DNA of 64,000 nucleotides from Macrophomina tecta (taxonomy: Eukaryota; Ascomycota; Dothideomycetes; Botryosphaeriales; Botryosphaeriaceae): contig JAKSGN010000041.1 in the NCBI GenBank assembly GCA_024180945.1, positions 3,162,001 through 3,226,000 on the forward strand, written 5' to 3'. A program made the translations under genes and the position numbers. Of the stretch, positions 24,727 to 34,996 are shown piece after piece. Position 1 is the first letter of the stretch; every line of letters begins with the position of its first letter. Below the pieces are notes generated by a model. It saw only the letters and a list, made by a program, of their open reading frames with translations, was not told the origin of the DNA and made no database searches.

Positions 24727-25504
24727 TTAATAAGTTTTATTACCGAAACCTAGATCGACTAACGCCGCCGACTTATTATACACGAAGGACCCAAAATTAA
24801 ACTTAGAAAATGGAGATAACTGCACCTAATTAACTAGACCGGAACCCTCGGGGGGCGTAGAACCCGAACTAACGCTAGGAGACCTAATAGACTAGAATGC
24901 CCCTATAACGTTATTAGCTAAGACATCGCTACGTAAATACTTTAGCGATTATTTCTTCTTAGTATTCTTAGGATTAACCGGACTTCTAGCCTCGCGGGTA
25001 GTCTCTAGGCGATTTAATTTTTTAAGATTCTTAATAGACTATACTTTCTTATTTAATATTAAGCTACTACGACGTTATAATAGAATCTTTTACTTACGGG
25101 AACGCTCTAAGCGAGACGAGGTAGTACGTAGCTTAAACGTTAGCTTAGAGATAGTATCTAAAGCCTCTACCTTATTAGCAGTAATCTTCGTAATAGTACG
25201 CTTAAGACGAACAACTAGGAAAAAAGAGTTAGAACTAATTAAAAAAAGACGAGGAGAACTTATAATTATTCTTCTCCGCACTACTAGTATTGTAGTAGGT
25301 ATTACTATAATGGGTATACTCTCTATAGCGTAAATACTTTAGAGTAATACGATATATTATAGGCTTACTCTTCTCCTCTAATAAAAGATACCGAGCGTAA
25401 GGAATTAGTATATTAAAGTCTAGAAGCGTATATAAAAAATTAATCTTCGTACTAAGAAACTTACGCTTAACCTACTACTCGTTGCGCTTACGTTTAGGAG
25501 GTAT
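24727..25504 (-). pseudogene. Antisense accessory reading frame of gypsy family B, copy 3
   Basis: Homologue of the frame at 3306-4049. The start codon near 25504 now reads ATA where copy 1 has ATG, a change expected of RIP, and is followed by Pro-Pro-Lys-Arg-Lys-Arg. A one-base indel near 25230-25280 shifts the frame. The rest matches copy 1 through a basic coiled-coil-like region to a conserved Arg-Ser-Asp-x-Leu-Ala-Asn-Asn block and a Ser/Gly-rich segment. Remaining stops are TAA or TAG. It sits between the chromodomain and the 3' LTR on the strand opposite pol. Function unknown. Confidence 0.4.
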
Positions 25505-25608
25505 TATAGGAAAGACTTATAAGGGAAAGAAATAAAATAATAAGAGAAGCCTAAGATATAGATAAATAAATAAATCTTTAGGCTAAAGATTCTTAAGAGG
25601 GGGGATAG

Positions 25609-26396
25609 TATTACGAACCCTAAGGTATAAGGGCTTTATAACCCCACGGGCGGAAAGCCTGTATGGAAAAAGGCACCGTAGGGGCTAAAAATCTATAAGA
25701 ACAATAGAGCCGCACTACTAGTACGCCCGCACGGGAAAACTAGCCTTAAGAGAAGACGGCGCATACGGGCCTAGGTAAGATAGTAATAGAAGCCCGTATA
25801 GAAGTAACGCCTACGCGGTATAGTAAGACTACGGAAATACCGACTAGGTTAAACTTTCGTAGAGGAAGAATGTCTATAAAGAAGAGATTACGAATCCTAG
25901 AAGCTAACTTTAGACTAGAGAAACGAATGGGATAAAGTTAAATAACTAGTACGGTCTAAGAAATAATAGTCTAGCGGTAGAATACTCCCTTAACTAATAT
26001 AGAAGTTAGATTCTAGGAAATAGGTATTAGCGCTTAAGTTACGTACGGTTTACCCGATTTATTTATAGATTAGAAGCCTTAGTAAAGATCTAACCCTTAG
26101 AATAATCTAATACTACGACTAATCTAATAGTCGTCTTAATCTATAGATTATTATAGCTTTTCTATAGTATATAGATATACTTCTTAGATAGTACTTTAAC
26201 CTTTATAATTAACTTAAGATTCTAATATAGATTTATTAGAGGTAATAAGCCTAACGCGTACCGTGTACTAATCTATTACGTAACCGCTATTTATCGTTTT
26301 AATTCTTTATCCTTCTCTTATTCTTTAAGGTAAACCTTACCGCTATCTAACCCTACTAGGTAACTCTAAAGCCTAGTAGAAGAGGCCACTGTTATA
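25609..26396 (+). repeat. 3' LTR of gypsy B3
   Basis: The 788 bp partner of 18137-18924 begins TATTACGAACCC (TG changed to TA). A purine tract lies directly upstream and the gctag target duplication directly downstream. Confidence 0.8.
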
Positions 26397-26819
26397 GCTA
26401 GTATTACTAATAACTACTTAGCGATATATTTTCTTATTTTTCTATTAATTTATTATTCTTTATTTATTATTTATAGTAACGGCTATATAATAAGGCTAAT
26501 TCGCCTTACTACGTAACGCCTATAGCTAATATATAATACTACGTTCTATATAGTAATTAGGTGCACTCTTTTTTCTTACTAAAGATTTTTTAATAAGGCA
26601 CTAATATAATACCTTCTAATAGAAATTAGGGTGATTTCTACTAGAGGAGAAAGTAGTATTAGAATAATAGGCCCTAGTATATTCTTAGAATACTTATACC
26701 GTGCGTTCTACGTGCTTATTACGTGCTATGCACGGGCCCCTAGTATATAACGCTACTAAGGAGTAAATCCTATACTACTAAGAATTTATATTTAAGAATA
26801 TATAACTCTTCTAAAGGCT
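26397..26819. other. RIP-mutated DNA of unknown parentage
   Basis: About 420 bp between the B3 target duplication and an inverted gypsy fragment. It holds no recognisable domain. A short stretch at 26700-26740 keeps several CpA and TpG steps and is less mutated than its surroundings. Confidence 0.5.
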
Positions 26820-27357
26820 TTCTACTTATAACTAGCCTATTTACTTATATTAAGATAGTAGCGTAGATATTATTCTAGTATTTAATTTATTTATTTTATT
26901 TATTCGTCTATTTAAGAGTATACTATAGTTAAGAGCTTATATTTAGCTCTAAGCTATTAAGTAAGGCTTTACTAGAATTAGAATATAAATAGTTAATTTC
27001 TATCTAATATAAGCTCTTCTAGTAACCCGTAGTTATCGAAAATTATTTTTAGAAATATATAGGCGAGTTCTTCCGTATTTACTAATTTAAGATATAGTAG
27101 GTAGTATACGTACTTTATTATTCTATTAACGATAACTAAAATCGAGTTATATTTAATCTTAGTAAGCGGTTCTTTTAACTTAGATAGATTTGTAATAAAG
27201 TTTAGTAAGATAGATTACAAAGGGCGCTTCGATACTAATAGTAGCTAAAGTAATTTATAGAATATATATCTCGTAGTCTTACTTCTAATATAGAGATTAT
27301 ATTATAAGATTACCTATTAAATAGTTCTTCTAAGTTCTAGAAAATAGTAGCTTCTTA
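26820..27357 (-). mobile_element. Gypsy family B integrase fragment, inverted
   Basis: Read on the minus strand, the sequence matches 23550-24080 of the complete family B element: integrase zinc-binding region, then the core with the Lys-Tyr-Asn-Ser-Ile-Leu-Val-Ile region, then the Glu-containing end. It stops at the TA where pogo copy 2 begins and does not continue beyond that element. Confidence 0.6.
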
Positions 27358-27359
27358 TA

Positions 27360-27403
27360 ACGTATCCCACAAGCGAGCGTGCCACACAAGCGAGTGTGCC
27401 ACC
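27360..27403 (+). repeat. Terminal inverted repeat, promoter end of copy 2
   Basis: 44 bp TIR with the C variant at position 28, equal to the promoter-end TIR of copy 1. Confidence 0.85.
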
Positions 27404-27440
27404 CAACCAAGAAAACGCGACACCCTAGCTTCAACCAACA

Positions 27441-29090
27441 ATGCATCAGCCAACCCACGCTCAATCCATCTTACATGAAGCTCAGATAGCTTTAGCGAAG
27501 CAAGCTATCGATCAAGGCCAAATTCAAAGCAATCGGCTCGCTGCAAAGACGTTTAACGTTAATCGGATGACCCTTAAGCGACGACGCGACAGGATTCCTT
27601 CTCGACGCGATTGCACGCCCAACTCTCGAAAGCTTACTAATATCGAGGAATCAGTTCTTGTCAAACGTGTCCTCGATCTAGATTCGCGAGGATTTCCGCC
27701 GCGATTAAGTGCTGTTGAAGGTATGGCAAATAAGCTACTCGCCGACCGCGCCGGAGGTACCGTTGGCAAGAACTGGCCCTCCAACTTCGTAAGACGGACT
27801 CCCGAGCTAAAAACACGTCTGAATCGAAAGTATGACTATCAGCGAGCTAAATGCGAGGACCCAGAGCTTATCACGCAATGGTTTCAGCTCGTCCAGAACA
27901 CTATCACGAAGTATGGGATCGTGAACGGTGACATCTACAACTTCGATGAAGCCGGCTTCCTCATGGGCATGATTGCAGCCGGAATGGTTGTCACAGCATT
28001 GGAGCGACGCGCTCGACCCAAATCAGTCCAGCCAGGCAATCGCGAGTGGGTTACGGTGATCCAGGGAGTCAACGCCGAGGGCTGGGCGATTCCGCCGTTC
28101 GTGATTTTCAAGGGACAACACCACCTTTCTGCTTGGTACAGCGACGACGTACCAGGCAATTGGGTCATCGCATTAAGCGAAAACGGCTGGACGACGAACG
28201 AGCTTGGTCTGCAGTGGCTGCAGCACTTCGAAAAGCACACAAAGGATCGCACAACTGGAGCATGGCGACTTCTGATTCTTGACGGCCACGCGAGCCACAA
28301 TTCGGCCGAATTCGACGCGTTCTGCCAGGAACGCAAGATCATCACGCTCTTCATGCCTGCGCATTCATCGCATCTCCTCCAGCCGCTCGATGTAGGCTGT
28401 TTTGCGCCTCTCAAGAAGGCGTACGGAAAGCAGGTTGAAGAGCTGATGCGATCTCACATCAACCACATCACGAAGCTCGAGTTTCTGCCTGCGTTCAAAA
28501 CGGCGTTCGAAGCCGCATTTACGCAGCAGAATATCGTAGGCGGGTTCCGAGGCGCAGGACTGGTCCCGCTCGATCCAGAGGCCGTGATTTCCAAGCTCGA
28601 TGTCAAGCTTCGGACGCCGACACGCCCGCAGGCAGAGGCCATAACTTGGGACGCTCAAACACCGCACAACCCAGCTGAATTAGCCTCTCAGACTGAGCTT
28701 ATTAGGAACCGGATTGCAAAGCATCAGAACAGCTCACCAACGCCAATCAACGATGCGCTGAACCAGCTTGCTAAGGGGGCTCAAATGATGGCGCATTCGG
28801 CTGTTCTTCTGCAGGCGGAAGTCGCGAATCTTCAAAAGGCAAACGAGGCCGCAACGCGACGTAAAAAGCGGCAGAAAAAGCGGATTCAGAAGCGAGGGAC
28901 TCTTACGGTTCAGGAGGGGCAGTATTTAATCGATGGAGCTGCTGTTAACCAACAGATTTCGCGGGAAACGCGCCAAAGTGGTGCGCAATCGGAGGGGCCA
29001 GCGAGAAAACGACGGCGATGTGGGCAGTGCGGCGAAACTGGACATAATTCTCGTACATGTCAAAAAGGTGCGGAAACTACTGTAGAATAG
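27441..29090 (+). CDS. pogo/Fot1-like DDE transposase, copy 2
   Basis: A 549-residue transposase with the same sequence as the product of 16365-18014. The catalytic triad is Asp169, Asp281 and Asp317, and the CCHC knuckle is Cys527/Cys530/His535/Cys540. The ATG lies 37 bp inside the 5' TIR and the stop about 75 bp before the 3' TIR. Because the two proteins are the same, either could act on both elements. Identical open frames inside old RIP-mutated DNA indicate recent transposition, or gene conversion between the copies. Activity has not been shown and is inferred from intact ends and core. Confidence 0.92.
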   Translation: MHQPTHAQSILHEAQIALAKQAIDQGQIQSNRLAAKTFNVNRMTLKRRRDRIPSRRDCTPNSRKLTNIEESVLVKRVLDLDSRGFPPRLSAVEGMANKLLADRAGGTVGKNWPSNFVRRTPELKTRLNRKYDYQRAKCEDPELITQWFQLVQNTITKYGIVNGDIYNFDEAGFLMGMIAAGMVVTALERRARPKSVQPGNREWVTVIQGVNAEGWAIPPFVIFKGQHHLSAWYSDDVPGNWVIALSENGWTTNELGLQWLQHFEKHTKDRTTGAWRLLILDGHASHNSAEFDAFCQERKIITLFMPAHSSHLLQPLDVGCFAPLKKAYGKQVEELMRSHINHITKLEFLPAFKTAFEAAFTQQNIVGGFRGAGLVPLDPEAVISKLDVKLRTPTRPQAEAITWDAQTPHNPAELASQTELIRNRIAKHQNSSPTPINDALNQLAKGAQMMAHSAVLLQAEVANLQKANEAATRRKKRQKKRIQKRGTLTVQEGQYLIDGAAVNQQISRETRQSGAQSEGPARKRRRCGQCGETGHNSRTCQKGAETTVE

Positions 29091-29165
29091 CGTACCTATT
29101 AGAAATAGTCGATTTTGCAGGACGTTGCAGAGTTAGTTGTACTTAAAGTGGGTTGGGTTTGGTAA

Positions 29166-29209
29166 GGTGGCACACTCGCTTATGTGGCACGCTCGCTTGT
29201 GGGATACGT
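29166..29209 (-). repeat. Terminal inverted repeat, gene-distal end of copy 2
   Basis: 44 bp TIR with the T variant at position 28, equal to the gene-distal TIR of copy 1. Confidence 0.85.
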
Positions 29210-29211
29210 TA

Positions 29212-31170
29212 TCATTAGTAGCTACCTATTTATCTAGTTTATTACCTTCTATTTTAAGCCTATTATCTATACGTAGGTGTATAACTATAACGCCGTACTA
29301 AGTTTAGACTTACGTAAAGAAGTTCTAAATAAAGCTAAATATAGTACTCTTATAAGTACTAAAGAAAGCGTAGCGTAGGTAAGTTACGTTATTAGTAAAG
29401 AGAATAACCTATCGATTCTAGTATAGGCTTAGTTTATTAAGTAGACCGCTAATATCTAGGTAAATAAGTTTATATGGCCTTACGGTATATTATTAAGGCT
29501 CTCTTAATATAATTCTCTAAGACTTAGCCTTTAGGCATGCGTTATAGGCTAGTATTATTATTATAGAGCTATTCTTTAGTCAAATAATACCGTTTAAAGC
29601 TATATTACGAATAGTAGTATAGCTAATATAGCCGAGATGTCTATACTAACTAAATACTATATTAATTAGTACCTAAGTCGCCTTTATAGATAATGTATAA
29701 GAGTTACTTTCTAGAACTATAGTATTAATTTCTAAGTTACTAGGGTATTCGGTAATAATTCTTCTATTAGTCGTACGGCGTAATATATTATTTTTACTAT
29801 CTAAATAATAACTCTTTTTCTTAAGCTTGTTGGTACTTAAGAGGTTAAATAATAGAGTAGATATATATAGTACCCCTAAGAGTATAAGCTTATTAGTTAT
29901 ACTACTAATAGAATAGTAAAGTAGGACTTTACTAATACTAATTATATATACTTTACCTAAACTAGAGATAATCTTTAGTTAATAGAGTTTCTAGTACTTA
30001 ATTATTCGTTTAGGCGAGTAGTTAGTAAGGTATTTATTAGTACTACTATTAGTAAACTATATTTCTAGTTTACTACAGCCCGTCCTTAAGGTATTAATAA
30101 TAGATAAGAATACGAATATATATACTACTATTATAGTAGGCTTAGAGTCCTTTATTACTTATACTAAAGAATTTATATAATAAATTTTAGGCTATAGCTT
30201 TTAGCCCTTCTTATATATTTTTAGATAAATATACTAATACTTAAAAGTCTTATAGTATTTAGAGTTATAATATCTATATCTATTACTATTATTATTCTTC
30301 TCTTTCTTACTCTTTTTATTCTTCTTATTTTTTTTATTCTTTTTATTCTTCTTATTACCGTTATTACTGTCGCCTAGGCCGGCTACTATAATTATAGTTA
30401 GTAGATTAGTATTATTAGCTTTAATACGGTCTCTAGCTTCTAAAATAAGGGATTAGAAGGTAATATTTAGATTATCTAATTTAGCGTATTATATATAGTT
30501 CTCTTTAATAAAATACTAAGAGAATATATTCTCTTTATAAAGCGTAAGTAGTCGGCTAATCTTAATAGTATCTAAAATATTCTAATTATATAAAGTATAG
30601 TCGGCTATATCTATTTTAAGCGCTAAGAGCGCCTCTAAGAGACTCTTATAGTCTTATCTCTTTATTATAAGTAAGCGATAGTATACTCTAAACTTAGTAA
30701 GTATTTTTTTTTTAGCTTATAGACGCTCTATAGGTACTTCTAAAACTTATATATAGTCTTAAATACGTAGTAGTTCTTTACTACTACTAGATTAAGTATA
30801 CTAAATAGCGTTAGAAAAGTAATACTATCCTTCTATTTATTATATATCTCTTTATTCTACTTTATAAGATATCCCTATAGCTTTAAGATGCGAAGGTTTA
30901 TTATAATATATATTTTCTAAGCGTTCTAATCCTCTTAAGCCTTAAGCTTAATTATAAAAGGGAGCCGTAGCTATTACGTACTTAATATAGTCTAGCTAAT
31001 ACCTATATTAGGTATAGTATTACTGCTATCGCTCATGGCTATTCGATTCTATAAAGAAAATTAGCGGAGCTAAGGGCTTATAACCTATTAAACTAAACTA
31101 GAGAGAAGAAAGGTTGGTTAATTAAAGAAAATAGCTAGCGTTAGCCATAAGGGCCAACGCTTGGTGTTGA
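29212..31170 (-). mobile_element. RIP-degraded Ty1/copia relic, 5' half
   Basis: On the minus strand a gag frame starts at an intact ATG (31036, Met-Ser-Asp-Ser-Ser). It runs through a Lys/Asn-rich knuckle area (about 30290-30370) and a protease region. It then reaches a GAG-pre-integrase motif (Arg-His-Leu-Gly-Tyr-Ile near 29620-29640) and the integrase start with an Ile-Asp-Asn-Arg/Gly-type motif near 29270. It ends at pogo copy 2. TAA/TAG codons fill the frame. A 12 bp primer-binding-like site lies upstream of gag. The outer LTR is short or truncated, and base composition turns normal just beyond it. Confidence 0.6.
31074..31085 (-). promoter_or_regulatory. Primer-binding-like site of the copia relic
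   Basis: On the minus strand the sequence is GGTTATAAGCCC. It differs by one G-to-A change from GGTTATGAGCCC, which is complementary to the anticodon region of initiator tRNA-Met, the half-tRNA primer used by copia elements. It is 38 bp upstream of the gag ATG. Inference from position and similarity. Confidence 0.4.
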
Positions 31171-32743
31171 CTAAGCTAATAAAGCAAACAACCTAAACCT
31201 AAACCGGCTTAGCGGCTGCCCTAGAACCTTCCACCCTCCAACAATAATTATACCGTCATACCGGCTACTCAGTGATTCTGCCGAAATAGGAAGTAATCCA
31301 CAACTTCCCACTAAATATGTGAGTTGAGCCCGAATCGGCCCCGGATTACACAATAACTATTTCTCCATGGTGCTATCATACCGACTGCGTGCAACTCTAA
31401 CAGTGATGACGGGGATAGAGATCTGCCAGTCGCAACACTATAGTAGTTATGGTTTGCGAAGTTGGAAGGGGTACGATCAAAGGGCCAGGTATGGATGCTG
31501 CGTCGGATCAAGACATGTTGAAGTCACTTTGCGATCACCAAACGCCTCGAGCAATATTACTGACTGGCATCAACACTCATGCGCAACCTTGTGTAGCAAA
31601 TAAGTGAGGTAATCAGGAGGCATGCTGTCTCCTTCGAACCAAAATCACATACTTTCGTGTTCCAACAATCGTACCTGCAAAACGATGCGTCACTGACCCC
31701 CGTGAAAGGTTACCGGCTCATAATTTAGCCGAAACTCTTCGGCCATCAACTTCGCCGGTAAGGTAGATCTTTCAGCCGCAACAATTGAGCCGAAGCAGAT
31801 GGTCCTTCCTTTTCCACAGCGAAGACTATTCCCCCGCATCTACGGAATCCAAGATCTGGACTCGGGTGAGTTCAGATGGCTTAGATGAAGACCCGGGATG
31901 TAGCATTTGGCGAACGGTATAAGATGTACAAGTCCCCACACAATCTAGAAATCGTAGGAAGGGACTTGAGGCTGCACTGTTCGTCTTCTTGACTGTGGCC
32001 AGAAAGGTTCGCCATATTGCGGCAGCGGAAACCCGTCACTCCCGGCTACAAGAAGCTTTTGACATTGGCGGATAGTCATGACCATATTCACAGAGTACCC
32101 ACAAACATTCTGCAAGACATCATGACAACATGCATGTGCAGCCTCAGGGCATTGGCGGATAGCTTGGCGCAAGTCTTGTATCACCTTCTTGAAAGCTTGA
32201 CGGGCTAACTGCGCGTAAAGCGGAGACATTCCACAGCAGGTGCAGATATGCAAACCAACCAGGTCTTAGAGCCCCAAACCCACTAATTCGTGATAACAAT
32301 GGTGGAGTGAGTCTCCATGACATGCGCTTACGAAGGTTCAGCCTTCACCTCTTTGTATCGCATGCGGTAAGTAACTCCGCTACAAGCGACTTGTGGCGCA
32401 CTGAGTCTTCATGATAGGCCCTGATGTACTGCGAAAGGTGGATCGATCGTACGATGCCGTGGTCAAGGCAATATCTCCGAGTACGGTGAAGGATCCCATG
32501 GGTGCTCAATGGCTAGAAAGTGGGCAAAATATTAACCGATATCCCCGGAATTCGCAGCGGCCGTGGGTGGCCGATCCCCCGCATGACACGGGGCCTTTGT
32601 GGAGGAGTAGTGCCGCGGACGTTCCGGGGATAAATACTGAATCTTCTTCCTGCACATTGTCTGCTCGTTGTTGCGGTCAACCTCCTTTCGCCCCTCTCTT
32701 CAAGAATCTCTGCTTCGTCGCAAAGCCCACCTCCCCTTCAGAC
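31171..32743. other. Gene-free transition zone upstream of the MFS gene
   Basis: Base composition is normal from about 31200, with no RIP signature. Only short unsupported frames occur. The last 170 bp contain a CCCCG-N7-CGGGG inverted repeat (32577-32593) and an ATAAATA box (32630-32636) ahead of the next gene. Confidence 0.6.
32577..32593. promoter_or_regulatory. CCCCG-N7-CGGGG inverted repeat, candidate zinc-cluster site
   Basis: A perfect 5 bp inverted repeat with a 7 bp spacer sits 151 bp upstream of the transporter ATG. Zn2Cys6 fungal activators bind paired CGG triplets with set spacing, so this may be an operator for regulated transport. Position and symmetry are seen; binding is inferred. 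Confidence 0.3.
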
Positions 32744-34315
32744 ATGACGGAGAAAAAGAAGGCCATGGCAGACCCTCTGGATGCAAAACAACATGTCGAG
32801 CACCTCAACGAAGAGAAGGGCGAGCTCTTCAACGAAAAGGAGGATCAGTTCGGGGCAGTAGCCAAGACAGACCCTGCGGAGATTTCCCTGGTCAGAAAGC
32901 TGGACTGGCGCATCATGCCGACGTTGTGGGCCATGTACTTCCTGAACTACGTAAGTTTCTAGCCGACGGTGAGTACGGACAGCACTAAGGTTTGCACAGC
33001 TTGACAGGAACGCCATCGCCCAGGCTCGACTGGACGATCTGGAAGACGACCTGGATCTGCACGGGTCTCAGTACAACACGGCCATCTCGATCCTCTTTGT
33101 CGGGTGAGGCCGGCCTTCTCGATTCGTTTCCACGCAAGCCAGCTGACAAGCAGCAGGTATCTGCTTATGCAAATCCCGTCCAACATGTACATGTCGTCGA
33201 AGAAAGTCCGGCCGTCTCTTTACATGGGCACCTGCATGGGTCTCTGGGCTGTCGTTTCTGCATGCACCGCCCTCGTGCACGACTACAAAGGCCTGGTCCT
33301 CGTCCGTTTCTTCCTCGGGGTCGCCGAAGCGCCCTTCTACCCGGGCGCGCTCTTCATGCTCTCGCTCTTCTACACACGCAAGGAGATCGCGACACGCATC
33401 TCCATCCTCTACTCGGGCAACATCCTCGCCACCGCCTTCTCCGGCCTCATTGCGGCGGCCGTGTTCAACACCGTCGACGGGGCGCACGGCCTGGCCGGAT
33501 GGCGCTGGCTGTTCATCATCGAGGGCTGCGTCACGCTCGGCGTCTCGATCTTGGCCCTGTTCATGCTTGCCGACCACCCCCTCTCCACGCGCTGGCTCAC
33601 GCCCGAGCAGCGCGCGCTCGCGCATGCCCGCATCCTGCGCGACACCGTCTCAGCCGAGGAGGACGGCGGGCCGCGCGCAGGCCTGATGCAGGCCGTGCGC
33701 GACCCGCGGCTGTACCTCTTCTGCTTCATGCAGAACATGCACCTGTCCGCCTGCGGCTTCAACAACTTCTTCCCGACCGTCGTCAAGACGCTCGGCTTCG
33801 ACAGCACCGTCACGCTCGTGCTGACGTGCCCGCCCTACCTCGTCTCGGGCGCCTTTGGCGTGCTCGTCGGCTACACGTCCGGCCGCTACAATGAGCGCAC
33901 CTGGCACGTCACCGCGTGCATGGGCGCCGCGCTGGTCGGCTTCGTCGTCGCGTGCGCGACGCTGAACACGGCGGCGCGCTACGTCGCGTGCTTTCTCTTC
34001 GCCAGCGGCGCGTACGCGGTCAACAGCGTCATCCTCGGCTGGGTGTCGGCGACGCTGGGCCAGACGAGCGAGAAGAAAGGCGTCAGCCTGTCCATCGTCA
34101 ACGTCGTCGCCAACGCCTCGTACATCTACACGGCGTACCTCTACCCCGACAGCGACGGGCCGAGGTACGTCATCGGCATGGGCGCAAACGCCGGCTTCGC
34201 CTTTGCTACGATTGCTTCGGCCTGGGCCATGCGCTTGTGGCTGATGCGCACGAACAAGAAGATCAAGGACGGCAGGCTGGCCGGAGGTGAGCGTCAAGTT
34301 GTTTATGCTTATTAA
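32744..34315 (+). CDS. MFS transporter, anion:cation symporter (Dal5/allantoate permease-like) family
   Basis: Predicted plasma-membrane transporter of about 489 residues for an organic anion or vitamin-like solute; the substrate is unknown. Exons are 32744-32950, 33000-33103 and 33157-34315, with introns of 49 and 53 bp. The joined length is divisible by three. The hydrophilic N-terminus (1-55) leads into the first membrane segment. The first splice restores Leu-Asn-Tyr-Leu-Asp-Arg-Asn-Ala-Ile-Ala-Gln-Ala, a hallmark after TM1 of the Dal5-type family. The second restores Gly-Tyr-Leu-Leu-Met-Gln-Ile-Pro-Ser-Asn. Hydrophobic segments fit 12 membrane helices, with a central cytoplasmic loop of acidic and basic residues. 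An in-frame upstream ATG (32411) was not chosen because the added segment is unlike the family. The 3' end might be spliced further at a GGTGAG near 34286. Confidence 0.85.
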
Positions 34316-34996
34316 TGAAACTTACGAAGGCGCAACACGGTATGTACATCGAAAGACAATCATCTCCTTTCCATCCCAAGGAGTTCTGTCCGGTAGTGTT
34401 CCTGATAAAGGTGCAATGAAAATTTATGGAGGGTACGAAGTATTCGATACATAGTAGCGAGAGTAAATGGTAAATCCACGGGCGACGAGGCAGTTTGCTT
34501 ATTTCGCACCGAACAATGTGGCCTTGGCTTTTGTGCGTGTGGACATGACCATCCTAGACGAGGTTCATCAAGCCCGGGGAGATACACGCGTGTCGACGCA
34601 GGCACTAGGTTGTTGACAAGGAGAAGATTTTAGCGAATCGCCAACGTAAGGCTAGGACTAAAACAGCATGGTGGAGGGAGCGGAAGGAGGATAAGAGGCA
34701 GGACAGGGACTCAGATGGTGAGCACAGCGGACGTGGTGGATATGGTGGATATGGTGGGGTTTTAGGCTGCATCAAAGCTACCGGATGCGATCATGACCAC
34801 AGGAGCGACTACTCATTCAATGATTCTTACAACTGATCGGGGCGTGGTTGTACACACGTTTAGCAAGCTACCTCGTGACGTGCTCGAACCGTGCTGCCAG
34901 CTGGTCCGCGTCCAGAGCCTCCCGGCGAGTCTACTGAATCATTTCCAGACCATAACCAGCGACATGCATTCCACTGTGGGGAAGCTAGCGAAATTC
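34316..34996. other. Intergenic, convergent gene ends
   Basis: No gene seen. It holds a short run of repeated ggtggatat units near 34735-34760. Confidence 0.6.

Larger units (their letters stand above)
18137..26396 (+). mobile_element. Gypsy family B chromovirus, complete, RIP-degraded
   Basis: An 8260 bp element has equal 788 bp LTRs and a 5 bp target duplication: actag at 18132-18136 and gctag at 26397-26401, differing by one G-to-A change. The order is gag (about 19230-19830), a cysteine-knuckle remnant (about 20150), protease region (about 20950), reverse transcriptase (about 21880-22600, LDD changed to LDN), RNase H (about 22720-23000), integrase (about 23520-24200) and chromodomain (about 24370-24760). 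Then follow about 800 bp with an antisense frame, a purine tract (25595-25605) and the 3' LTR. One open stretch of 71 codons (23691-23906) is part of the integrase core, with the catalytic Asp of the Ile-Val-Asp-Arg motif changed to Asn. Confidence 0.85.
27360..29209 (+). mobile_element. Intact pogo/Fot1-like DNA transposon, copy 2
   Basis: An 1850 bp element in opposite orientation to copy 1, flanked by TA (27358-27359 and 29210-29211). It has the same 44 bp inverted repeats, including the same single mismatch at the same gene-relative end. All stretches compared with copy 1 are identical, and antisense and off-frame translations agree as well. That implies nucleotide identity across the coding part. 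It carries no RIP-type damage. Confidence 0.9.

Noticed and set aside
1..31170. Giant Starship-type cargo element
   Set aside because: No tyrosine-recombinase captain gene or cargo genes; content is explained by retrotransposon relics and two pogo elements.
1..31170. Centromere core
   Set aside because: RIP-mutated retroelements are compatible with a centromere, but nothing in the sequence distinguishes it from any other heterochromatic block.
32411..32743. In-frame upstream ATG extending the MFS transporter by 111 residues
   Set aside because: The added sequence is unlike transporter N-termini and overlaps promoter-like sequence; the ATG at 32744 gives the usual length.
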